Of a DNA stretch of 8,548 bases, positions 1 to 6,080 are shown piece by piece (position 1 is the stretch's first letter; each line of letters starts with the position of its first letter). The stretch lies in contig JAHLWJ010000184.1 in NCBI GenBank assembly GCA_019057975.1, positions 1 to 8,548 of the forward strand, written 5' to 3'. Under the pieces are notes generated by a model. It ran no database searches, was not told the DNA's origin, and saw only the letters and a list, made by a program, of their open reading frames with translations. A program made the translations under genes and the position numbers. Source of the stretch: Promethearchaeota archaeon (lineage in GTDB: Archaea > Asgardarchaeota > Lokiarchaeia > Sigynarchaeales > SOKP01).

Positions 1-30
1 TTCGGAATTTATTAATTTTTTAATTCCCAT
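1..30 (-). CDS. Possible 5' end of the next gene, cut by the window edge
   Basis: An ATG at 30-28 opens a frame of ten codons (reading MGIKKLINSE) that runs without a stop to the window edge. It begins about 57 bases after the stop of the PLD-like gene and just downstream of that gene's T-rich terminator, where another gene could start. There is no Shine-Dalgarno in front of it, and ten codons are too few to recognise a product. It may be nothing more than chance in AT-rich spacer. Confidence 0.25.
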   Translation of the reverse strand, partial: MGIKKLINSE

Positions 31-56
31 TTTGAAAAGTAAAGAACTATAATGTA

Positions 57-85
57 AAAAAGAATTGAAAATAAAAAAAAAGTCA
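57..85 (-). terminator. Poly-T transcription terminator after the PLD-like gene
   Basis: Immediately after the TAA stop at 90-88 the minus strand reads GATGAC followed by a run of nine T, then ATTTTC and a second run of six T. Archaeal RNA polymerase terminates on such U-runs without needing a hairpin. No strong stem is seen upstream of the runs. The position and length of the two runs make this the clearest terminator in the window. Confidence 0.6.
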
Positions 86-87
86 TC

Positions 88-582
88 TTACTTTCTCATA
101 AATGTTGGAAGCATGAAAGAAAAAATCTTTGCAATTTTCCTTAATTTTGCTTTCTCTTGTATTGATGTGATAATTAATACCGAATTTGATAGTTCTTCTC
201 TATCCAAAGAGCCCCCCGAATAAATTGCTTGGTTAGTATTGAATACCAATAAAAATCTCACATTGGGATTATTAATTATACTTATCCCTTCAGTAACCTT
301 CAAATCATCATAGATAGGTCGAAGATTTTTTGGTAAATCTCCTCTATCATTTGTGATTAAAAGTACAGGAATCCCTTTTTGACTAATTTTTTTTAATTCA
401 TTCGAGTAGAACTCATCAACTTTCGGTGTAACAATATTTAGTTGTTCTTTAGTTGACGAAATTAAATTTAGCAGTTGATCATTAAGCACATTTCTTTTCT
501 CTTGCCCACCAGAAGATTCTATGTTAAACATTCCCACTAATGTCATAATTTTATCTTCTAATGAAGCTATTTCCTGCTTCAA
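88..582 (-). CDS. Coiled-coil plus catalytically degenerate PLD-like (TrmB C-terminal-like) protein
   Basis: The protein is 164 residues if counted from the TTG at 582, but this start cuts through a coiled coil and is probably not real (see the entry at 583-676). Residues 1-20 continue a leucine zipper. Residues 33-130 have the look of one phospholipase D-like half: a helix, a strand ending in VTPKVDEF at 50-57, a helix, the strand GIPVLLITN at 70-78, and a strand pair around 107-125. Where active PLD enzymes carry HxKx4D, this protein has Asn107, Arg109 and Phe114, so hydrolase activity is not expected. Related degenerate PLD-like domains serve as ligand-binding or dimerisation modules in archaeal TrmB-type regulators, but no winged helix is present here. 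The role is therefore probably sensing or oligomerisation, by inference. It lies downstream of the CHAT-like gene and may be transcribed separately from promoters in the spacer. Confidence 0.6.
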   Translation of the reverse strand: MKQEIASLEDKIMTLVGMFNIESSGGQEKRNVLNDQLLNLISSTKEQLNIVTPKVDEFYSNELKKISQKGIPVLLITNDRGDLPKNLRPIYDDLKVTEGISIINNPNVRFLLVFNTNQAIYSGGSLDREELSNSVLIITSIQEKAKLRKIAKIFSFMLPTFMRK

Positions 583-676
583 ACGTTTATTTTCTACACG
601 TAACTCGAGTAATCGGTCGGAAATTTTACATTCTCACCATTTTTGTCAATTTTTTCAACTCAAAACATGTTTCCAT
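583..676 (-). other. Broken 5' coding extension of the PLD-like gene (+1 frameshift at about 626-633)
   Basis: The frame of the PLD-like gene stays open upstream of the TTG at 582 to 633 and encodes a zipper, ISDRLLELRVENKR, that keeps heptad spacing with the downstream part: I, L, L, N, L, I, L, I, L at 3-4 steps, with Asn at a core position. No ATG, GTG or TTG lies in that stretch, and a TGA at 636-634 closes it. In the adjacent frame an ATG at 676-674 reads METCFELKKLTKMVRM and stops at TAA 628-626. Skipping one base there joins the two frames. Three readings are possible: a one-base indel (mutation or assembly error), programmed +1 shifting at ATG-TAA-A, or a rare ATT start at 624 with GGTGA (638-634) as Shine-Dalgarno at about 9 bases. 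The sequence alone cannot separate them. Confidence 0.5.
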
Positions 677-702
677 CCGTTAAATAAAATCTAATTAATT
701 TC

Positions 703-712
703 TTTTTAAATA
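703..712 (-). promoter_or_regulatory. TATA-like box ahead of the ATG at 676
   Basis: The minus strand reads TATTTAAAAAGAAATTAATT here, close to the TTTATAAGAAAA element seen at two other gene starts in the window. Its centre lies about 30 bases above the ATG at 676-674. A transcript starting the usual 25 or so bases downstream would therefore be leaderless or nearly so, which fits the absence of a Shine-Dalgarno at that ATG. The spacer is very AT-rich, so chance matches are likely. Confidence 0.3.
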
Positions 713-776
713 ATGAATTTTACCAGTTTGATATTTTAAATTTAATTTAATTCTTGTATTAATTAATTAAAATTTT

Positions 777-790
777 CTTTATAAATATTT
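777..790 (-). promoter_or_regulatory. TATA-like box in the spacer after the CHAT-like gene
   Basis: The minus strand reads AAATATTTATAAAGAAAATT, matching the TTTATAARGAAAA element found before the membrane-anchored protein and the AbrB-ACT gene. A start site near 755 would give a leader of about 80 bases to the ATG at 676. It could be the main promoter of the PLD-like gene, separating it from the upstream operon. Evidence is by motif resemblance only. Confidence 0.35.
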
Positions 791-809
791 TTTATTCCAG
801 ATTATTTTA

Positions 810-826
810 AATAAAAAGTTTTAAAT
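810..826 (-). terminator. Weak T-rich terminator after the CHAT-like gene
   Basis: Directly after the TGA stop at 829-827 the minus strand reads AATTTAAAACTTTTTATTT. The five-T run followed by three more T is compatible with archaeal U-tract termination. It is modest compared with the tract after the PLD-like gene, so partial read-through into that gene is possible. Confidence 0.35.
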
Positions 827-3418
827 TCACGGAATTAACCTTTTCCAAGGCTGTCCGAAGAGTAAAAAACTTGATACTGCTAAACTGCTTCTTAAATCAA
901 TTCTTGTAGCACCATCTTTTTCTAGTGAGTCTTTAGATTGTTGTTCCAGAATTTCTTCCATCTTCTTTGCTATACATTGTTGACGAGCCTTAAGAAGTGA
1001 TACTCCTTGGCTATTATTATTAAATAAATTAATAAAAAAGATTGAGGTAATATCTTTCGTTTCTTCATTAAAAAGTGGGTAAGTTCTCGAAATAATCCCC
1101 GTAAATTTAGTTTGATCAAATTGAGCAACAATCTCTCCAAATGTTTTAAGTACATTCTTTAGTTTTTGACCTTCTATATCAAAAATCTGGGTGTCGAAAA
1201 ATAACAAAGGTTGTAAAATTGAGTTATTTTGGCTTAAAGCATTATTTATTTCTTTGAATGTGATGATTTCATTATCATTAGCTAAGAAGTAGCTATCATT
1301 AGGACTCCATTTAGAATAAAATATATTTCCGACAAAAATAACAATATGATAAAAATCTTTTGAGAGGTGGTCTAAGAACTTCTCTCGTGTCGAATTTGGG
1401 CCAATAAGCGTAGTAATTTGATTGACGTTATCCATATTATTAAAAAAATTGATGATATAGTTAACTTCATTTGCACCAGTCGTAAATGGGTATATTAGTT
1501 CTTTTCTTTTCAATTCCTCATTCCATTTTAAAGGACTTGTAGAATTTATTGCATCAATTATTAAAACATTAAATTTTTTATTAGCTTGCTCAGATGCAGG
1601 TTCATTTAAAGATCCTTGTTCAAAAGAAATCCCTCCAAGCGGGATTTCACCAATTTTATATCCAATCGAATATTTTAGCAAGAAAAAATTATTATCATAT
1701 ATCAAATCAAAAGGAATAGTCATGCTATCCATGACAAAATAAATTTGAGGTATAGTCTTCAAGCTTTCAATTTTGAAAGATTTAAAAACATCCCTAATTA
1801 ATTTTGGTAAAAAAATATATAACATTTCCCCAAATTCGTTAAGGTTGAACATAAACTTTCTCTTTTCAGGCTCATAGAAAAGTTCATTATATATATCTAA
1901 AATTTGAGTATCATTCCAGTATTCATTAGTTATGTTACCCTCTAAAATTTGATGATCCGTTGAAAACATACGATACGAAATCATCCCCTTAGAATTTATT
2001 CTCAGGACCATATTTTTTAAGGAAAATTTTTCATAATCTAATCTGAGAGAATTAACCCCATCTTTAAATGAATAAATCTGATTGTTTAAAGGTTCCACTT
2101 CATTATATAGCGAAACAACATCTTTTATTAATTTACTAAAATCTTTATCAAGATAAATTATTATTTTTTGAGCTATTTTAAAATTCTTTTCTTCAAAAAG
2201 GGCACGATAGAACATCATCCTCCAAAAATCTCTTTGTTCCAAAGAAAAGAACATAGATTTGAATTGCCAAAGCAAGTTACACGTATAGAAGTAATGAAAA
2301 ATTTGAGCACTCGTTTGAGGCATTTTTAAATGGGTGTCTAACTTTTCTAAAGACTGTAATAAATACCTTTTCTCTTTCATTTCAACAAACTTTTTGCAAG
2401 CTTCAACCCATAGTTCAATTAAAATGTTATCGTATGACAGATCTGTTTTATACAAAAATAAATCTTCTAAGAAATCATAAATCTCAAATGCTATTTCAAA
2501 GCGATTTCTATTAATTGAAAAATCAATGAATTTTCGAATATAAGTAACTGCATCCCCATAAGATTGAAATTCTTGCATTTTTGAGAAAATATTTCTAATG
2601 ATAATTATAATCCAAGAATGTTCTCCTATATCATTCAAATAATTTATAAGTTCTTCAAGATCCACTAAAATAGTATTAAAACTTCTTTCATTGATCGAGA
2701 TTCTACTGATACTACTAAATTCATTTTTTAAATATTGTGGAAGGCGATTGATTAAGATTTTATTAATTATCCTCACAAATTCTGAGGAATCTTCCATAAG
2801 GTTATATTTAATACAGACATCTTCTAAAATCATATAAATAAATAATGTTCTTTTACTTGGTTCCAATTTTAACACAGTTTTACCCAATTTTTCCATACTT
2901 AAATGAAAAAATTCTGAAGGTGCTACGGATTTCCTCAAAAACATTAATAAAATTTGTAATTCTATTAATTTCTGATATTCATCTTTTCCATGCAATTTTA
3001 CAGAAAAGGAATTGATGAATTTAGTGATTCCTTTCTGAGATAAATCTTCCATTTTTATAAACTGCTTAAGAAGATTTATCCCAAAATTATTGAATAAATA
3101 AAAATCATCCAAATTAGCTAAGAATGAAAAAAATCTTTTATATGCATCAATATATCTGATTAAATCAATTTTAACTTTTCCTTCTTCCCGTCTTACAAGT
3201 GAATTTAAATACATCCACCAAGAATTCGAGATTATCATAAATAATTGATGCTTCTTCTGGATATCTAACCATTCATTTTTTTCTATATCCATTCTTAAAT
3301 TATCAAGTAAATTTGAAGCCCATTTATGATTAGCACCAAATAATAATTTACGTGCAATTATTATTTTTTTTTGAAAGTCTATTAAAAATTCCTGCTTTAT
3401 ATCTAAACTAACAGTCAT
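827..3418 (-). CDS. Large helical-repeat protein with a C-terminal CHAT-like (caspase-fold) domain lacking the catalytic dyad
   Basis: This 863-residue protein has two parts. Residues 1-460 are almost entirely predicted amphipathic helices rich in aromatic and Leu/Ile residues, resembling TPR-type or other alpha-solenoid arrays. Residues 465-863 follow the order of a CHAT domain: the IPFDLIYD strand/turn at 568-575 (family form IPWELLYD), FNVLIIDA at 616-623, a helix, FYHIVIFVGN at 689-698, LLFFDTQ at 738-744, and the terminal SSFLLFGQPW near 849-858. CHAT domains are clan CD (caspase/separase-like) peptidases using His and Cys. Here those positions hold Asn698 and Gln744, so proteolysis is unlikely and a binding or adaptor role is more probable. 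No signal peptide or clear membrane segment is seen. The ATG lies 21 bases after the stop of the actin-related gene, with a weak AAGGA about 12 bases upstream, so the two are almost certainly co-transcribed. The domain assignment is good; the biological role is unknown. Confidence 0.75.
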   Translation of the reverse strand: MTVSLDIKQEFLIDFQKKIIIARKLLFGANHKWASNLLDNLRMDIEKNEWLDIQKKHQLFMIISNSWWMYLNSLVRREEGKVKIDLIRYIDAYKRFFSFLANLDDFYLFNNFGINLLKQFIKMEDLSQKGITKFINSFSVKLHGKDEYQKLIELQILLMFLRKSVAPSEFFHLSMEKLGKTVLKLEPSKRTLFIYMILEDVCIKYNLMEDSSEFVRIINKILINRLPQYLKNEFSSISRISINERSFNTILVDLEELINYLNDIGEHSWIIIIIRNIFSKMQEFQSYGDAVTYIRKFIDFSINRNRFEIAFEIYDFLEDLFLYKTDLSYDNILIELWVEACKKFVEMKEKRYLLQSLEKLDTHLKMPQTSAQIFHYFYTCNLLWQFKSMFFSLEQRDFWRMMFYRALFEEKNFKIAQKIIIYLDKDFSKLIKDVVSLYNEVEPLNNQIYSFKDGVNSLRLDYEKFSLKNMVLRINSKGMISYRMFSTDHQILEGNITNEYWNDTQILDIYNELFYEPEKRKFMFNLNEFGEMLYIFLPKLIRDVFKSFKIESLKTIPQIYFVMDSMTIPFDLIYDNNFFLLKYSIGYKIGEIPLGGISFEQGSLNEPASEQANKKFNVLIIDAINSTSPLKWNEELKRKELIYPFTTGANEVNYIINFFNNMDNVNQITTLIGPNSTREKFLDHLSKDFYHIVIFVGNIFYSKWSPNDSYFLANDNEIITFKEINNALSQNNSILQPLLFFDTQIFDIEGQKLKNVLKTFGEIVAQFDQTKFTGIISRTYPLFNEETKDITSIFFINLFNNNSQGVSLLKARQQCIAKKMEEILEQQSKDSLEKDGATRIDLRSSLAVSSFLLFGQPWKRLIP

Positions 3419-3439
3419 AAAATTTTAATTTCCTTGATT

Positions 3440-4627
3440 TTAATTATTGTCTTGATTGAGGTTTTCCATTTCTTCTCCTTCGGAGGCTTTAGGGTTTTGT
3501 TCCCATCCTTTTTTCAATTTTCCCTGTGCCCATAAAACACTAGCTCCAACCCAACTAAGATTCTCTCTTCCTGAGGCTGCTAATACATTAATTTTTTCTT
3601 TTATTCTATCTGAGAAGAACTTTGAAATCTCAATTTTTAATCTCTTATCCAATCCAGGGATCAAACTTCCGCCACCTGCAAGAATAATATTCGATATTAA
3701 ATTCTCCCAATTCTCTCGATCCCATGTACGAACAACTTTAGCAATTGCCTCAGGTAATCCAATATAATCAATATGAATTATTGATGGATTAAATAAAGGC
3801 TCTGAAATAAGAAACCTTTCTGAATTAATTTCTAAATTAGATCCATCAGGTAGATCGATGTTACTTTTATATTTTGTAAATCCATCCTTTATTCGTCTGA
3901 TTTCATCCTCTGGATCTAAAACACATAATGATAATTTCTCTTTTATCTCCTTAGTAATCATATGATCAAGATATATTGATTTTCCAGACCCAATTTGGGT
4001 TAGAAGTATGTTAAGAAGATAATTAGTTATATCTTTACCCGCAATTGGATATGTATCTCTTGCCATTACATTAGAGAAACCATGTAAGAATGTTGTAATA
4101 TAGGTATTTTCCTCTCCCATACTTACGATTACTCCACTTGTCTTCCGGAATGTAGATATTATTCCTTGACTTTCAGATAAAAATAAAACACTTGGAAAAT
4201 CAAACACATTAAAAAAAATATCTTTTAATTTGGTTTTCTCTAATTCAGGCATGAAAAAGGGCGTAATTATGATAATTGGTTGTTTAAATTGATTTTCTTC
4301 CATTATTTCTAACTGTTTATAATGATGATAGAAGAATTTCATCAAAATTGTAAAATTATTTTCTTTTTTAAACTCATGAACCGTAAGTATATTAGAATAT
4401 TTTAGCGCTTCATGACCAAATAACTGATTGTCGACATTCTTTTCACTAATAAATATATCTTCAAGACCATCAATTACGTCTGAAGTAAATAAATAATCCG
4501 TATTATCTACATAGACACTGGGAGCAATAATATCTGGATAATCATTACCTGCCCATCCCAGTCGAAAAAAATTAGTACCTATATCGAGAATTAATGGACG
4601 CAGTTGGTTAGTATTTTCAGATGACAT
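3440..4627 (-). CDS. Divergent actin-related protein (Asgard Arp)
   Basis: At 395 residues this is actin length (375) plus an acidic tail, EGEEMENLNQDNN. Actin landmarks occur in order: phosphate loop 1, LILDIGTNFFRLGWAG at 12-27, with Asp15 and Arg22 at actin Asp11 and Lys18; an ITPFFMPELEKTKLKDIFF segment near 121-139; phosphate loop 2, GVIVSMGEENTY at 165-176; PIAGKDITNYLLNIL at 194-208; KEIKEKLSLCVLD at 226-238; the adenosine loop ILAGGGSLIPGLDKRL at 315-330; and a C-terminal SWVGASVLWAQ at 358-368 (actin VWIGGSILAS). This pattern is specific to actin and Arps rather than MreB, ParM or Hsp70. By my alignment Asp154 of actin is Ser169, Asp157 is Glu172 and Gln137 is Glu152, so nucleotide binding is plausible but hydrolysis may be impaired. 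It sits between the Lys-rich coiled-coil gene (52-base gap) and the CHAT-like gene (21-base gap). It is more divergent than the close actin homologue usually called lokiactin. Confidence 0.88.
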   Translation of the reverse strand: MSSENTNQLRPLILDIGTNFFRLGWAGNDYPDIIAPSVYVDNTDYLFTSDVIDGLEDIFISEKNVDNQLFGHEALKYSNILTVHEFKKENNFTILMKFFYHHYKQLEIMEENQFKQPIIIITPFFMPELEKTKLKDIFFNVFDFPSVLFLSESQGIISTFRKTSGVIVSMGEENTYITTFLHGFSNVMARDTYPIAGKDITNYLLNILLTQIGSGKSIYLDHMITKEIKEKLSLCVLDPEDEIRRIKDGFTKYKSNIDLPDGSNLEINSERFLISEPLFNPSIIHIDYIGLPEAIAKVVRTWDRENWENLISNIILAGGGSLIPGLDKRLKIEISKFFSDRIKEKINVLAASGRENLSWVGASVLWAQGKLKKGWEQNPKASEGEEMENLNQDNN

Positions 4628-4663
4628 ATTCTTCTGATAATTATTAATTTATTACATCATTTA

Positions 4664-4672
4664 GAAAAAAAG
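4664..4672 (-). terminator. Possible internal poly-T attenuator ahead of the actin-related gene
   Basis: Just after the stop of the Lys-rich gene the minus strand has a run of seven T (4671-4665) flanked by C. In archaea such a tract can terminate part of the transcripts. It sits in the only sizeable gap (52 bases) inside the four-gene cluster, so it could lower expression of the actin-related and CHAT-like genes relative to the two upstream genes. No hairpin is evident. Confidence 0.3.
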
Positions 4673-4686
4673 CGTATATTTAGTAC
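4673..4686 (-). promoter_or_regulatory. Possible internal TATA box for the actin-related and CHAT-like genes
   Basis: The minus strand reads GTACTAAATATACGC across the stop codon of the Lys-rich gene. TAAATATA is close to the archaeal TATA consensus, and it would place a start near 4650, about 25 bases above the actin-related ATG. The poly-T tract lies between the box and that start site. The match may be chance. Confidence 0.2.
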
Positions 4687-5513
4687 CTTATTTCATGAAT
4701 TAAATCGTCTGTGACTCTCTTTAATTGATATTCCTTAATTTGTAATTCTAATAAACCTAATACTCTTTTAAATTTGCCAGACATAGATTCAATGTCAACT
4801 TCTGCAACCTTTTCAACTTCATCGCGTTTGATTTTAAACAACTCTAAATCTGCCTGGATCTTTTTATATTGATTGGTTATTGACACAACCAAATCATCTG
4901 TATTTTTCTTGGTTATTTTACGCATTTTTCTTAAAATTGCTAATATGTTAGAAATAGAATTCTCCCATCTCTCGTATCTCTCATTATAACTCTTTAATAA
5001 ATCCTCAAAAAATACCGTTAATTTAGCATAAATATTATCTTTTTTAATCGATGGTTGTGCTTTTTTCTCTGGAGGTGTTGGAGCAAGTTCTTTTTTAACT
5101 TCTAAGGCTTCTTCTTCACCTGGGATTGGCACTGTTGAAGCTTCTACTTGAATTTTCGGACGAGTTACAGTTTTTGGTTTTTCATGACTTACTGATGGTT
5201 TTGCCCTTTCCTCTCGTTTCTGGGAAGGTTTTCTTTGGGCCAAAGGGACATCTTCCAAAGCGTATGCTGCTGCTGTTTTACTTTTGCTTTCATGAGATAA
5301 CTGAGGTGTAATTTTTTCCTCTCCCACCTTTTTAGGAAGCTCAAATCCCCTTCCTTCAGCAGCATCCTCCATTAAACTCTGTAATGTCGTTTTTGTAGTT
5401 CTTGTTGAATGCAAAGCATCATCTAAGGAATAACCTTGAATATCACCTATCTCTTCAACTTCTTCAACTATTTTCTTTTTCTTTTCTTTCTTCTTCTTCT
5501 TCTTCTTCGCCAT
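4680..5513 (-). CDS. Lys-rich, Pro-rich linker protein with C-terminal coiled coil, function unknown
   Basis: I do not recognise a family. Starting at the ATG at 5513 gives 277 residues: MA followed by seven Lys, Glu and four Lys, then a stretch including GYSLDDAL, a disordered middle of about 90 residues rich in Pro, Lys, Glu, Ser and Ala, and a C-terminal helical region of about 120 residues (KLTVFFEDLLKSYNERY onward, to DLIHEIRY) that reads as coiled coil. An alternative ATG at 5546 adds the 11 residues MRILLSIWAYF. I prefer the inner start because MAK-poly-Lys is a natural cytosolic amino terminus, although neither start has a clear Shine-Dalgarno. The gene lies 41 bases after the AbrB-ACT stop (8 bases with the longer start) and upstream of the actin-related gene. 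The layout of basic tip, flexible linker and coiled coil suggests a tether or scaffold binding an acidic partner, nucleic acid or membrane lipid. That is inference. Confidence 0.65.
   Translation of the reverse strand: MAKKKKKKKEKKKKIVEEVEEIGDIQGYSLDDALHSTRTTKTTLQSLMEDAAEGRGFELPKKVGEEKITPQLSHESKSKTAAAYALEDVPLAQRKPSQKREERAKPSVSHEKPKTVTRPKIQVEASTVPIPGEEEALEVKKELAPTPPEKKAQPSIKKDNIYAKLTVFFEDLLKSYNERYERWENSISNILAILRKMRKITKKNTDDLVVSITNQYKKIQADLELFKIKRDEVEKVAEVDIESMSGKFKRVLGLLELQIKEYQLKRVTDDLIHEIRY
5488..5507 (-). repeat. AAG trinucleotide repeat encoding the Lys tract
   Basis: Six consecutive AAG codons (5507-5490) follow the start ATG and GCG. They sit within a longer polypurine stretch on the minus strand down to about 5472, interrupted once by GAA. 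The perfect triplet part is short enough to be stable but could vary in length between strains without shifting the frame. Confidence 0.6.
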
Positions 5514-5554
5514 AAAATATGCCCATATACTTAATAAAATTCTCATTTATGAAT

Positions 5555-5962
5555 TTATTCAAAAGGTAGGATATCAACATTAATTGCTTTTCCGTTTTTT
5601 ATCAAGGTTTCTCTTAATTCTTCCATATCAATATTTTTTGGAGTTGGGCTAAGTACAGTCCAAATTGCTGTTTTCGATTTCTCTATAATGATACTCTCTC
5701 CCCACATTAAAGAAATACCAAAATCTCCGAATATTGTCGCAATTTTTGCTAAAGAACCAGGTTCATCGAGCATTGTAATTCTAAACTTAATAGGTCTATC
5801 CTCCTTTGAAATTCCTACTGGTGTTATCCGTATTTCCTTTGTTTCTGAGTCACTTACAAGCATTAACTGTGAATCCGTTGTAATGCCAAGATTTTTCCTA
5901 GTTACTAATGGTAGTACTATTCTCCCTCGATTATCTATTGATATAATTTTAACATCCTTCAT
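5555..5962 (-). CDS. SpoVT/AbrB-domain plus ACT-domain regulator
   Basis: This 135-residue protein has two clear modules. Residues 4-50 form a swapped-hairpin AbrB/MazE DNA-binding domain with the signature IDNRGRIVLPLVTRKNLGI at 9-27. Residues 58-135 form an ACT domain with the motif LDEPGSLAKIATIFGDFGIS at 65-84. ACT domains bind amino acids or similar small ligands, usually at dimer interfaces, so this is likely a ligand-responsive transcription regulator. The start ATG at 5962 has only a weak AGGAAAT upstream. It heads the cluster containing the Lys-rich, actin-related and CHAT-like genes. A 16-bp palindrome at the predicted transcription start of this same gene suggests autoregulation. 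A MazE-type antitoxin role is unlikely, because the ACT domain replaces the toxin-binding tail and no toxin-like gene follows. Confidence 0.85.
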   Translation of the reverse strand: MKDVKIISIDNRGRIVLPLVTRKNLGITTDSQLMLVSDSETKEIRITPVGISKEDRPIKFRITMLDEPGSLAKIATIFGDFGISLMWGESIIIEKSKTAIWTVLSPTPKNIDMEELRETLIKNGKAINVDILPFE

Positions 5963-5993
5963 ATTTCCTAATATATTACAATTTCTTTTAATA

Positions 5994-6009
5994 ATTTCAA
6001 TATTGAAAT
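5994..6009. promoter_or_regulatory. Perfect 16-bp palindrome at the predicted start site: candidate operator
   Basis: The sequence ATTTCAATATTGAAAT is a perfect inverted repeat. With one mismatched pair it extends outward to 5990-6013. It begins about 7 bases downstream of the TATA box at 6016-6027, so it should overlap the transcription start of the AbrB-ACT gene, a common position for archaeal repressor sites. The likely binder is the AbrB-ACT protein itself, which acts as a dimer or tetramer on AT-rich DNA. The surroundings are AT-rich, but the C and G at matched positions and the perfect 8-bp arms make chance less likely. Confidence 0.45.
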
Positions 6010-6015
6010 AATTTT

Positions 6016-6027
6016 CTTATAAATATT
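6016..6027 (-). promoter_or_regulatory. TATA box for the AbrB-ACT gene and its operon
   Basis: The minus strand reads AATATTTATAAGAAAATTAT. TTTATAAG is a good archaeal TATA element, with A-rich sequence on both sides. The predicted start is near 5992-5998, giving a leader of about 30 bases before the ATG at 5962. The motif is almost identical to the one in front of the membrane-anchored protein gene. Confidence 0.5.
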
Positions 6028-6080
6028 AACGAAATTATTATTAATAATTTTAATGATAAATTTTCATAGAAGAAGTCTAA

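Noticed and set aside
970..1155. Minus-strand 61-codon frame inside the CHAT-like gene
   Set aside because: It is fully contained in the longer, better supported coding sequence on the same strand, in another frame.
3456..3767. Plus-strand open frame of 103 codons opposite the actin-related gene
   Set aside because: It lies wholly antisense to a well-recognised coding sequence, and its translation has no domain-like pattern.
5126..5311. Plus-strand 61-codon frame opposite the Lys-rich gene
   Set aside because: It is a mirror of the low-complexity Pro/Lys/Glu linker. Its Leu/Phe richness follows from that.
5514..5546. Upstream ATG at 5546 as start of the Lys-rich protein, adding MRILLSIWAYF
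   Set aside because: The hydrophobic stub before a poly-Lys tract is possible but less natural than MAK. There is no Shine-Dalgarno for either start, so the longer form is kept only as an alternative.
5555..5962. MazE-type antitoxin of a toxin-antitoxin pair
   Set aside because: The carboxy-terminal half is an ACT domain, and the next gene is a long coiled-coil protein, not a MazF or PIN toxin.
5688..6011. Plus-strand open frame of 107 codons opposite the AbrB-ACT gene
   Set aside because: It is antisense to two clear conserved domains and crosses the promoter/operator. Its composition is Ile/Ser-rich, as expected from a mirrored AT-rich gene.
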